From: Chloroflexota bacterium
Lineage (GTDB): Bacteria; Chloroflexota; Dehalococcoidia; Lucifugimonadales; JADFKI01
Length of the DNA: 19,527 nucleotides
Direction of reading: 5' to 3'
NCBI GenBank assembly: GCA_024648655.1
Contig: JAGGDZ010000030.1
Coordinates: 1-19,527 of the forward strand
Of this stretch, positions 1-6,816 are shown in pieces; positions within the stretch are counted from its first letter, which is position 1, and every line of letters starts with the position of its first letter. Position numbers and translations under genes: made by a program. The notes beneath the pieces were generated by a model that saw only the letters and a program-made list of their open reading frames with translations, was not told the DNA's origin and searched no databases.

Positions 1-214
1 TGACCGTGAAGCCTGCTTTGCACACCTCATCCATGACACCGAGACTCTCCAGAATGGGGATACTGCCCGGCAGCAGCGACTCGCCGACATGCGCGCGAGG
101 GAAGCGCTCCCGCTCCAGCAGAACGACATCCAGTCCCATGCGTGCGAGCAGGGCACTGGCGCAGGCTCCTGCAGGTCCGCCCCCGATAACTACAATGGAA
201 TCGTTCACCGACAT
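1..214 (-). CDS. FAD-dependent oxidoreductase, N-terminal fragment (runs off the left edge)
   Basis: Only the first 71 codons are inside the window, read from an ATG at 214. The start of the protein is a Rossmann-type dinucleotide fold with the motif GGGPAG near residues 10-15, then an acidic residue in VVLLERE that would bind the FAD ribose. A GESLLPG motif follows at about 47-53. That second motif is typical of the flavoprotein monooxygenase, geranylgeranyl-reductase and flavin-halogenase superfamily. The exact substrate cannot be told from this fragment. The gene is the last visible member of the minus-strand cluster after the ETF and CDGSH genes, so it may accept or donate electrons with them, which is inference. 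No convincing Shine-Dalgarno sequence precedes the ATG. Confidence 0.8.
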   Translation of the reverse strand, partial: MSVNDSIVVIGGGPAGACASALLARMGLDVVLLERERFPRAHVGESLLPGSIPILESLGVMDEVCKAGFTV

Positions 215-240
215 AAGAGTCTATGCGTGCAAAATAAAAT

Positions 241-266
241 GGAGAGGACTGAGACAAATCCCCTCC
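241..266. repeat. Small imperfect inverted repeat between CDGSH gene and flavoprotein gene
   Basis: GGAGAGG (241-247) faces CCCCTCC (260-266), six of seven bases pairing around a 12-base loop. It sits in the 76-base gap inside the operon and could be an RNA hairpin that tunes expression of the downstream gene. It has no T-tract, so I do not call it a terminator. Confidence 0.3.
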
Positions 267-290
267 ATCCTGTCTATTGATGTTAGATTT

Positions 291-485
291 CTAAGCCTCG
301 AACCCTGCCGAGCGGTGCGTCCCGTCGCAGAAAGGCTTGTTGTCCGACTCACCGCAGCGGCACAGGAACACCATCTCGCCGTCGCCGTCAATCGAAATCT
401 CGTTGCCGTCCGCGTCCACCAGCTTTATCCCGCCCTGCACCAGATAGGGCCCGTTCTTCCTTGTCGTAACCGTCGTGTCTGCCAT
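291..485 (-). CDS. CDGSH iron-sulfur domain protein
   Basis: A 64-residue protein that is essentially one CDGSH domain. The cluster-binding pattern is complete: Cys42, Cys44, Cys53 and His57 in CxCxxSx3PxCDGTH spacing, the 3Cys-1His ligand set for a redox-active [2Fe-2S] cluster. Single-domain bacterial members of this size are common and act as small soluble electron carriers or cluster donors. The ATG at 485 is preceded by a purine-rich AAAGGAT ribosome site. It lies 48 bases after the EtfBA gene and 76 bases before the flavoprotein gene on the same strand, so a role in electron flow between ETF and the flavoprotein is a reasonable inference. No signal peptide or membrane segment is visible, so it should be cytoplasmic. 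Confidence 0.93.
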   Translation of the reverse strand: MADTTVTTRKNGPYLVQGGIKLVDADGNEISIDGDGEMVFLCRCGESDNKPFCDGTHRSAGFEA

Positions 486-533
486 AATCCTTTCCCTTTC
501 TCGTTTGCCCTTTACAGGCGCCGTAGTATGATG

Positions 534-2378
534 CTAATCGGTCGCTCGCTCTTCTAGCGCCCTAATGAGTTCAGGCACCACCTCGGCATAATCTCCCACA
601 ATACCGAAGTCCGCCGACTGAAATATCGGCGCGCGCGCGCTGCTGTTGATGGCGACCACCGTACCTGCCTTGCCAATGCCAACCGTGTGATTGAACACGC
701 CGCTTAACGCGATGGCAAAATAGAGGTTCGGCGATACCGACTTGCCCGAAAGCCCGATCTGGTACTGGCGTGGCAGCCATCCCAGTTCGGTAACGTCGCG
801 CGTAGCTCCCACCGGCGCGCGAAGCACTTCGGCAAGCTCCCGAAGCAGTGGCAGGTTCTCTGGTCCGCCGATGCCCTTGCCTACGCCAACTATTGTATCC
901 GCACTGTCAAGTTCCGCGCCTTCCGCCGATTCATTCACCACGCGCTCGACAATCTCCACCCGCGCATCATCCAGGCTATCCGGAGACAGCCGTCGCATCA
1001 CCGCTTCAACGCTGTGGTCAGGCGCAACCGGCGTCAGCAATCCCGGACGCACGGTTGCCATATACGGCTTCGTGTTCGACAGTATCGGCGCGACGATGTT
1101 CCCCCCGAACGCGGGCTTCAGCTGCACAAGCCGTCCTTCATCGTCAAGTTCCAGACCGATGCAATCTCCCGTCAGCCCGAGAGACAGCCTGCCCGCCAGT
1201 CGCGCGGCAAGCTCTCGCCCTATGACCGTTGAACCGAGAAGCACTGCGTAAGGCTGATGCTCCCGAATCGCATCAGCGAGCACACCCGTGCGCTGCGACA
1301 CTTCATAGTTCGCCAGCCGCTCATCCTGCGCCACCCATACCACATCAGCGCCAAAAGCGGTCAGCGTGTCTCCGTACTGTTCCATATCTTCGCCAATCAG
1401 CACCGCATCCACGCGGGTATCCAGCGTTTCCGCCAGTTCGCGTGACCGTCCCAGCAGTTCCAGCGTAATCGGGCGCAACGCGCCTCCAAGTGTTTCAGCC
1501 ACCACCCAGATTGCTCCAACATCCCCACGCTCGCGCCGCGCGCCGCGCTCAACTGCCGCGTCAGCCGTTCTGCCGTCCGTGCCGTCGAATACCCCTCGTT
1601 CGTCCAAATAAGCCATCAGTTCCGCCACCGCATCGCCAGCAGACTTATCCCGCACCACGATGCCATCGCGCTTCGGCTCGATGGAGTATATCTCACTCAC
1701 CCACGTCGGCGACCCGTCCATGCCAAACACCGACATATCATCGCTCAGGTCGGCGGCGGTCAGCGTCTCCACCGGCTTCTCCTGCGCCGCCTGCCTTTCC
1801 GCGCGTCTCGGGTATATCTCCGGCGCTACATCCTCCGTAACCGTGATGAGCGCAGGGAGCGCACACCGCACCACATCATGCCCTTCGTCAGTGATGCGCT
1901 CAGCGACAAGTGCTACTCCGTCACCGGAGGCGTCAAGTTCAAGGTGCCGCACTCCGCTCACCTGCGGCAGGTCAAGCATCTCTGCAACCTCAGCGCCCAC
2001 CTGTCCTGTCTCGGCGTCAACGCTGTTGCGCCCGCAGATAATCAGATCGTAGTCGTCCCGCGCCAGAGCCAGGGCGAGCGCCCTTGCCGTCGCCAGCGTA
2101 TCGCTGCCCGCAAACGCCCTGTCGTTCAGATGCACCGCGCTGTCCGCTCCCATCGCAAGGCACTGAACCAGCGCATCCCGCGCCTGTGGCGGTCCCATCG
2201 TATAGACGACAACCTCCGAGTCGTGCGCCTGCTTCAGATTGACGGCGAGCGACATCCCAAGCACATCGAATGGGTTGACTTCACTCGGCACGCCGTCGCG
2301 CATCACCCGCCGAGTCTCGTTGTCGAACTTCAGCAGCGAAACGACAGGCACCTGCTTTATGCATACGGCTATCTTCAT
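534..2378 (-). CDS. Electron transfer flavoprotein, beta and alpha subunits fused in one chain
   Basis: A 614-residue protein. Residues 1 to about 250 are EtfB, starting MKIAVCIKQVP and ending near the SIEPKRDG motif. After a linker (about 240-287), residues 288-614 are EtfA. The EtfA FAD domain shows GVGKG near 497-502, GLSGKSVSP near 542-550, an ALSG...NH stretch near 557-564, and the conserved APIFQSADFGIVGD region near the end. ETF collects electrons from acyl-CoA and related dehydrogenases and passes them to a quinone oxidoreductase. The two subunits are normally separate genes; here no stop or internal break is seen. I start at the ATG at 2378 because EtfB begins there. The open frame extends 31 codons upstream without homology. 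It lies between the anti-sigma and CDGSH genes on the same strand. Confidence 0.95.
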   Translation of the reverse strand: MKIAVCIKQVPVVSLLKFDNETRRVMRDGVPSEVNPFDVLGMSLAVNLKQAHDSEVVVYTMGPPQARDALVQCLAMGADSAVHLNDRAFAGSDTLATARALALALARDDYDLIICGRNSVDAETGQVGAEVAEMLDLPQVSGVRHLELDASGDGVALVAERITDEGHDVVRCALPALITVTEDVAPEIYPRRAERQAAQEKPVETLTAADLSDDMSVFGMDGSPTWVSEIYSIEPKRDGIVVRDKSAGDAVAELMAYLDERGVFDGTDGRTADAAVERGARRERGDVGAIWVVAETLGGALRPITLELLGRSRELAETLDTRVDAVLIGEDMEQYGDTLTAFGADVVWVAQDERLANYEVSQRTGVLADAIREHQPYAVLLGSTVIGRELAARLAGRLSLGLTGDCIGLELDDEGRLVQLKPAFGGNIVAPILSNTKPYMATVRPGLLTPVAPDHSVEAVMRRLSPDSLDDARVEIVERVVNESAEGAELDSADTIVGVGKGIGGPENLPLLRELAEVLRAPVGATRDVTELGWLPRQYQIGLSGKSVSPNLYFAIALSGVFNHTVGIGKAGTVVAINSSARAPIFQSADFGIVGDYAEVVPELIRALEERATD

Positions 2379-2433
2379 GGCAATTAGTCGGGGCTGATTA
2401 GAATGAGTAGGAAGGCAAGAAATGAGAGGCTTG

Positions 2434-2712
2434 CTATTGGCTGCCGATGTTATTTCGCACGCGATCCGCAAAACCCGCAGGCGCGGTCTGTGTTGGCATG
2501 CCCCGCAGCGCGGCTATCGTCTCTCGCAGCGTTCGGAAGAATGCCTCGCACAGTGGGCAGTCGCTCAGGTGCGCGCGAATCCTATGCTCCAGCGCTGAAT
2601 CAATCTCTCCGTCAATGTAGTCGGACGAGTTTGCTCGCGCCTCTTCACAGGGCTGCGGCAGCGCACTGCGCCCCAAGAGACTGAGTATTCGAGATTTCAA
2701 GGACATCATCAT
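2434..2712 (-). CDS. Zinc-finger (zf-HC2) anti-sigma factor
   Basis: A 92-residue protein with the zinc-binding anti-sigma signature: Cys22, then DYIDGEID, then His48-x3-Cys52-x2-Cys55. These residues bind zinc, and in RsrA-type members oxidation releases the sigma factor. No membrane segment follows, so this looks like a soluble sensor. Three ATG codons in a row open the frame at 2712, 2709 and 2706; purine-rich GAAGAAA upstream could serve any of them. The ECF sigma gene is divergent, with starts 206 bases apart, rather than in the usual sigma-then-anti-sigma order. The etf gene follows 55 bases downstream. Pairing with the adjacent sigma factor is inferred from position. Confidence 0.85.
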   Translation of the reverse strand: MMMSLKSRILSLLGRSALPQPCEEARANSSDYIDGEIDSALEHRIRAHLSDCPLCEAFFRTLRETIAALRGMPTQTAPAGFADRVRNNIGSQ

Positions 2713-2748
2713 TTTCTTCGTACGGAACTCAACCGCGAGTCAAGTGCA

Positions 2749-2757
2749 AGTATATCA
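2749..2757 (-). promoter_or_regulatory. Extended -10 promoter candidate for the anti-sigma/etf operon
   Basis: On the minus strand the sequence reads TGATATACT, an extended -10 (TGn followed by TATACT, five of six to consensus). TTGCGC lies 16 bases upstream as a poor -35. Transcription would begin near 2742, about 30 bases before the start codon. Confidence 0.45.
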
Positions 2758-2794
2758 GCAAACACACATGGCGCAAGCCGATAGACTTTTACTT

Positions 2795-2823
2795 ATTGGA
2801 TGCTCTCACTTACAATTGGATGC
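2795..2823. repeat. Spaced direct repeat ATTGGATGC in the sigma/anti-sigma divergent region
   Basis: ATTGGATGC occurs at 2795-2803 and again at 2815-2823, exactly 20 bases apart, about two helical turns. It lies upstream of the sigma promoter and behind the anti-sigma promoter, a position that would suit an operator bound on one face of the helix. The binding protein is unknown. Confidence 0.45.
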
Positions 2824-2858
2824 ACGAACTCTTTGCCCCTTCCCTCGACGGGAAAGAG

Positions 2859-2878
2859 CCTGTCTCTGTGCAGACAGG
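2859..2878. repeat. Perfect 7-base inverted repeat overlapping the sigma-gene promoter
   Basis: CCTGTCT (2859-2865) pairs with AGACAGG (2872-2878) around a 6-base centre. The right arm covers the putative -35 hexamer CAGACA, so a protein bound here would compete with RNA polymerase. It could also be a chance palindrome. Confidence 0.45.
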
Positions 2879-2900
2879 GGATGAGGGTGAAATTTATAAT
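2871..2900 (+). promoter_or_regulatory. Promoter candidate for the ECF sigma gene
   Basis: A perfect TATAAT at 2895-2900 follows CAGACA (2871-2876, four of six to TTGACA) with an 18-base spacer. Transcription would start near 2907, only about 12 bases before the ATG at 2919. There is no Shine-Dalgarno sequence, so the message would be almost leaderless if this is right. Confidence 0.5.
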
Positions 2901-2918
2901 GCCCATTCCAACTGAGTG

Positions 2919-3467
2919 ATGTCTAACCAGCAAGAAAGACAGCAGCAAGACTCGGCGCCGACGAGCTTCGACGAAATCGTCGAGACATACTCGAACTTCG
3001 TGTACAACGTCGCCTATAAAATGATGGGCAACCCACACGATGCCGAAGAGGTCGCGCAGGACGCCTTTCTATCGGCATTCCGCGCATTCGACCGCTTCCG
3101 CGGCGAATCCCGCGTAACTACCTGGCTCTATCGCATCGCAGTGAACGCCGCGTTGATGCGCCTTCGCCGCGAAAAGCGCCGCAACAGCCTGCGATGGGTC
3201 GGCATGGAGAACCTTGATGTCCCAAGCTGGGATGCCTCGCCGGAGCCGTCCGCGATGATTTCGGAGATGGGAGAGAAAATACAGGAAGGCATAGCGATGC
3301 TCCAGCCGGAACTACGCGCCGCCGTAGTGCTGCGGGATGTCGCCGGCTTGTCCAGCAGGGAAGCCGCCGAAGCGCTCGACATCACCGTATCATCACTCAA
3401 GTCCCGACTGCACCGCGCCCGAGTCCTCCTCCGCCAGCATCTCGCCGAATACGCCCCTAGGCGGTAG
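2919..3467 (+). CDS. ECF-family RNA polymerase sigma factor
   Basis: A 182-residue group IV (ECF, RpoE/SigW-like) sigma factor. Sigma region 2 spans about 17-88, with the DAEEVAQDAFL core-binding helix at 41-51 and FRGESRVTTWLYRIAVN carrying the -10 recognition part. Sigma region 4 spans about 123-175, with a helix-turn-helix around LSSREAAEALDITVSSLKSR. There is no extra C-terminal domain. A GTG sits directly in front of the ATG and could also start the protein; neither has a clear ribosome site. The gene is divergent from a zinc-finger anti-sigma factor, its probable partner, and its last 11 bases overlap the end of the convergent amidase gene. Targets cannot be read from the sequence. Confidence 0.93.
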   Translation: MSNQQERQQQDSAPTSFDEIVETYSNFVYNVAYKMMGNPHDAEEVAQDAFLSAFRAFDRFRGESRVTTWLYRIAVNAALMRLRREKRRNSLRWVGMENLDVPSWDASPEPSAMISEMGEKIQEGIAMLQPELRAAVVLRDVAGLSSREAAEALDITVSSLKSRLHRARVLLRQHLAEYAPRR

Positions 3468-4818
3468 GCACCATCGGCGTCAGCCGTACCCCCATCACCT
3501 GCTCGCACCACGCCGCAACGGCAAGTAGCCTCCCCTCGTCGAAATAGCCCGAAACCAGTTGCACGCCCAACGGCATCCCGCCCTCGCTCAACCCCGACGG
3601 CAGCGTTATCTCCGGGAAGCCGCCGAATGTCCATGGCGACTGGAACTTCGGGTCACCTGTCGTCTCGCGACTCGGCGGCGCGGGTGCCGGTGTTGTGGGC
3701 ATCAGCAGCGCGTCATAGCCCCGAATCGCGGACTGCACGTTACGCCCGAACTCGCGCTGCAAGTGCTTCGCCTTCAGGTATGTCAGCGCCGGAGTCGCCA
3801 ATCCCTGCTCGATTAAGCCGCGCACATTCGATGAGAAATCATCTGCACGCACGGCGAAGTTGCTCTCATGCACCTGTGCGCCCTCCACTGACATCAGCGC
3901 GCGCTGCCCCAACAGCGCTTTGTCGAAGTCCACCGGCAGCGCCACCTCTTCGACTATCGCGCCCGCATCGCGCAGCTTTTCGGCGATCGACTCCGTATTC
4001 GCGCGCGTCTCGTCATCACACTGCTCCATAAAGAACTGCCGCACCAACCCAAGTCTCGGTCGGTTTATGTGCGCCTGCGATGCCCGCAGATAATCTGTAG
4101 TTGGGCGCTCCGACGAGTCCGGATCGTTGGCGTCATGCCCCGATAGCGCATTCAGCATCAGCGCCGCATCCTCCACGCTTCGCACCATCGGCCCCATTGT
4201 GTCCAGCGATTCGGATACCGGATAGACGCCATATCTGCTGACACGCCCGAAAGTCGGTTTCAAACCCACTATGCCATTGTAAGAAGACGGGCGCACGATG
4301 GAACCACCGGTCTGCGAACCAAGCGCCGCCGGAAACATCCCAACCGCCGCACCAACAGCGGACCCGCTGCTCGAGCCTCCCGGCGTGTGCGCCGCGTTCC
4401 AAGGGCTTACCGTAGGGGACGGATCTCCGCACGCGAACTCTGTCGTCACAGTCTTGCCCATGATTATCGCGCCCGCCTGTCTCAGCAGCGCCACTGTGGT
4501 CGCGTCATAGTCAGGCACGAACTCCGCGTATATCGTCGAGCCGCTCGTCGTCAACTCTCCACGCGTGAAGTAGATGTCCTTGATACCCACAGGCACGCCG
4601 TGCAGCGGCCCGCGTGGTCCCTCTGAGGCGAGTTCATGGTCTCTCGCTCGCGCGGTGGCAATCGCCGCATCCCCGTTCAGCGTAACCCAGACCTTCAGCA
4701 AGTCATCCAGCGCACTGCACCGCGCCAACAGAGCCTCCATTAGCTCAGTTGAGGATATAGCGCCCTTGCGTATCATTTCCGCTGCCTTGACTACGCCCAA
4801 CTCATGCATCTCACTCAT
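3457..4818 (-). CDS. Amidase signature family hydrolase
   Basis: A 453-residue enzyme of the amidase signature family (GatA/malonamidase type). The catalytic triad is complete: Lys80 in GVPVGIKD, cis-Ser149 in PGGSSSGSA, and nucleophile Ser173 in TGGSIVRP. The 69- and 24-residue spacings match those I recall for malonamidase E2. Length and Gly/Ser-rich core are normal for the family. These enzymes hydrolyse C-N amide bonds; substrate is not predictable. It is unlikely to be the GatA subunit, as no gatB or gatC is nearby. The ATG at 4818 has a strong AGGAAAGG ribosome site. It overlaps the convergent sigma gene tail to tail by 11 bases. Confidence 0.92.
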   Translation of the reverse strand: MSEMHELGVVKAAEMIRKGAISSTELMEALLARCSALDDLLKVWVTLNGDAAIATARARDHELASEGPRGPLHGVPVGIKDIYFTRGELTTSGSTIYAEFVPDYDATTVALLRQAGAIIMGKTVTTEFACGDPSPTVSPWNAAHTPGGSSSGSAVGAAVGMFPAALGSQTGGSIVRPSSYNGIVGLKPTFGRVSRYGVYPVSESLDTMGPMVRSVEDAALMLNALSGHDANDPDSSERPTTDYLRASQAHINRPRLGLVRQFFMEQCDDETRANTESIAEKLRDAGAIVEEVALPVDFDKALLGQRALMSVEGAQVHESNFAVRADDFSSNVRGLIEQGLATPALTYLKAKHLQREFGRNVQSAIRGYDALLMPTTPAPAPPSRETTGDPKFQSPWTFGGFPEITLPSGLSEGGMPLGVQLVSGYFDEGRLLAVAAWCEQVMGVRLTPMVPTA

Positions 4819-4853
4819 CGCGTCTTCCTTTCCTCGCGCCAGACGGCTTAATG

Positions 4854-4885
4854 CCCATCATCTTCATTACCCATCATCTTCATTA
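4854..4885. repeat. Perfect tandem duplication of a 16-base unit
   Basis: CCCATCATCTTCATTA occurs twice back to back (4854-4869 and 4870-4885), just upstream of the amidase start on its promoter side. The exact identity suggests a recent slippage event or a variable tandem repeat. Confidence 0.8.
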
Positions 4886-4913
4886 AGTTAAGCTCATTCC
4901 TGTCGCTTGGCTA

Positions 4914-4942
4914 ACTGATATACTGACAAACTGACCGACTGA
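4914..4942 (+). repeat. Four ACTGA units on a strict 8-base period, overlapping an extended -10
   Basis: ACTGA starts at 4914, 4922, 4930 and 4938, each separated by three variable bases. The first two units include TGATATACT (4916-4924), an extended -10 identical to that of the anti-sigma promoter. The array ends 23 bases before the next start codon, so it lies across the likely transcription start of that gene. Confidence 0.6.
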
Positions 4943-4965
4943 AACACTATTTCACGGAGTATATT

Positions 4966-5403
4966 ATGCCTAGACTAACCAATCGGCAACTCAACGACTT
5001 CCTCACAAGCGGCGCCCACCTGATGAAGCTCGCCACCCTAACATCCGAGGGCTATCCTTATGTCGCGCCCGTCTGGTATGACTACGACGGTGAGGCTTTC
5101 TACGTCGCGGGCAGGCGCACAGCGAACTGGGTGGGGCACATTCGCGATGACGAGCGCGTCTCCTTCTGCATCGACACCTGCGACGCTCCGTACACCCGTG
5201 TCATCGTAGAGGGCGCTGCGGAGATTGTTGATCCCGCGTGGCTCGGCGACTGGAAGCACTGGGCAGTACGCTACCGCGGCGAAGAAGAAGGCACGCAGTA
5301 CTATGAAGAGACCAAACATATGCCCCGCGCCTACATCCGGATCACGCCCCGTAAGGTAACTACCTGGGCAGGCCCCGGCTGGCATCCCCGCTATCAGGAA
5401 TAG
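4966..5403 (+). CDS. Pyridoxamine 5'-phosphate oxidase-like flavin/F420-binding protein
   Basis: A 145-residue single-domain protein with the split-barrel fold pattern of the PNPOx-like superfamily. The strand pattern LATLTSEGYPYVAPVWYDYDG near 22-42 is characteristic, followed by FYVAGRRTANWVGHIRDDERVSFCID, where family members contact the FMN or F420 phosphate. Members act as small oxidoreductases or cofactor-binding proteins and usually form dimers. It is not the biosynthetic PdxH enzyme, which is longer. The ATG at 4966 has ACGGAG at the right distance. It stands alone between convergent neighbours and has its own likely promoter at 4916-4924. Confidence 0.85.
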   Translation: MPRLTNRQLNDFLTSGAHLMKLATLTSEGYPYVAPVWYDYDGEAFYVAGRRTANWVGHIRDDERVSFCIDTCDAPYTRVIVEGAAEIVDPAWLGDWKHWAVRYRGEEEGTQYYEETKHMPRAYIRITPRKVTTWAGPGWHPRYQE

Positions 5404-5575
5404 CGGCTGGAATTCGAGTCTTGCGTCCCGCCGCCGCAATAACCAAGCGACACAGGGAGGTGCGACCATTATGACCGCCATATCTTGCATAGCCTGACTT
5501 TATCTCATGCTGCTCGCGGCTATAGTGGCGATATACGCGGGCATGATGGCAGGAAACTGGAAATGTCCACGGAAC

Positions 5576-6553
5576 TTAGAAGGTCAGCGAAACTTTCAGC
5601 GCGCCATCCTCCCGGGATTCCGCGAGGTCGAACGCCTCCTGCACGCGCTCGACAGGGAACTGGTGCGTTACGAAGGGTGCCATGTCAATTTCGCCCTTAG
5701 TGATGAAGTCGGCTGCAAGCCGGAAGGCGGGCAAACCTGGCTCGTCCTGCGCCCCGAACGTCGTGTAGAGGTCCAGGCGCTTGCGGAAGAAGGTGTCCCA
5801 GTCGAAAGGGATGCGCTCCATCGTTGGCGGCAGCCCGAACACCGCGATCGTGCCCAGCGGCTTCACCATCTTCAGCGACTGGTTCAGCGTCTCTACGCTG
5901 CCGCATGCCTCGATGACTACATCCGCGCCTTCGCCGTCCGTCAGGTCCAGCACGGCGTCAGTCGCGCGGTTGCCTGTTACGTCAATCGCGTGGTCAACGC
6001 CCATGCGCGTGCCATGCTGACGCCGCGCCTCCACCGGCTCCACCGCGATTATGCGGTGCGCCCCCAGCCGCCGCAGCATGAAGTCGTGGAATAGCCCGAC
6101 AGACCCCTGCCCCAGCACAGCTACCGTCTTGCCCAGAAGCGGCGGCAGCTTGCGCGCACCGAACACCACCGTGCCAAGCTGCTGCGCCATCAGCAGGTGT
6201 GCCGGTGGGACATCCTTTGGCAGTTTCAACAGAAACTGCTCCTCTATCATCTGGTAGCCTGCAAACACCTTCGACTTCCAGATGTTCGGCGCGGTCAGCA
6301 CCAAGTCGCCCTCTTCCAGGGATGTATCGCCCGGGTCAACTACCTCACCCACGCCCTCGTGCCCCGGGTATCCCGGTGGCAGCGGGAACTCATAAGCGTT
6401 CCAGCCCATGTACACGATATGCAGGTCGCTACCGCATATAGACCCCAGCATCGTTCGCACCAGGGCATGCCCCGACTCCAACGCAGGGATGGGCACTTCC
6501 TCGCAGCGCAGTTCTCGCAGTCCTGTCGCCACCGCCGCCGGCATCATAGCCAT
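5576..6553 (-). CDS. Zinc-type alcohol dehydrogenase-like protein (MDR family)
   Basis: A 325-residue medium-chain dehydrogenase. Residues near 40 (GSICGSDLH) and 65-66 (GYPGHEGVGEV) give the catalytic-zinc Cys and His-Glu motifs, and the NAD(P)-binding motif GQGSVG is at 148-153. The structural-zinc lobe with four clustered cysteines, normally after the GHE motif, is missing. By eye alignment, Gln replaces the usual Glu in the third ligand position (MAQQLG). The protein is shorter than the common ~345-360 residues for that reason. The substrate, probably a sugar alcohol or secondary alcohol, is unknown. I prefer the ATG at 6553 because GGAAAGGA sits eight bases upstream; a GTG at 6571 is possible. 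Confidence 0.9.
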   Translation of the reverse strand: MAMMPAAVATGLRELRCEEVPIPALESGHALVRTMLGSICGSDLHIVYMGWNAYEFPLPPGYPGHEGVGEVVDPGDTSLEEGDLVLTAPNIWKSKVFAGYQMIEEQFLLKLPKDVPPAHLLMAQQLGTVVFGARKLPPLLGKTVAVLGQGSVGLFHDFMLRRLGAHRIIAVEPVEARRQHGTRMGVDHAIDVTGNRATDAVLDLTDGEGADVVIEACGSVETLNQSLKMVKPLGTIAVFGLPPTMERIPFDWDTFFRKRLDLYTTFGAQDEPGLPAFRLAADFITKGEIDMAPFVTHQFPVERVQEAFDLAESREDGALKVSLTF

Positions 6554-6744
6554 GTCACAATTCCTTTCCACTTCGTCAATTCACGCGTCTGCCACAATTA
6601 CTCGGGTACGATTCCGCCTATATACAGCGCCACCGATGACGCTAACTCAACCGTCAGCCTGCCAGAGATTTTGAACCGATGGTCCCAAAGTGTCAAGAAA
6701 GGGTAGTCTTTGACCGCGTTCCTAATGTATAGCCGTCATATTAG

Positions 6745-6773
6745 TTGAGGGATTATGTAAATTATTCTAGAAT
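6745..6773 (+). promoter_or_regulatory. Promoter for the AT-rich two-gene module
   Basis: TTGAGG (6745-6750) and TAGAAT (6768-6773) are separated by exactly 17 bases. This is the best sigma-70-type promoter in the window and would start transcription near 6780, leaving a leader of about 37 bases. It lies in a 263-base gap between divergent genes that otherwise holds only AT-rich sequence. Confidence 0.6.
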
Positions 6774-6816
6774 CAAGTAGTAGATAAGGCTATTTTACCC
6801 AATTTTGGAGTGGGAA

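Noticed and set aside
5471..5580. Strong ribosome site (GGGAGG) followed by an 8-codon frame, then after one TGA a short hydrophobic stretch in the same frame.
   Set aside because: The hydrophobic stretch runs straight into antisense of the dehydrogenase gene and has an in-frame stop; I see no conserved motif, so it is probably chance or a relic.
6692..6714. Short inverted repeat GTCAA/TTGAC upstream of the AT-rich module.
   Set aside because: Only five bases pair perfectly with a 13-base centre; too weak to call an operator.
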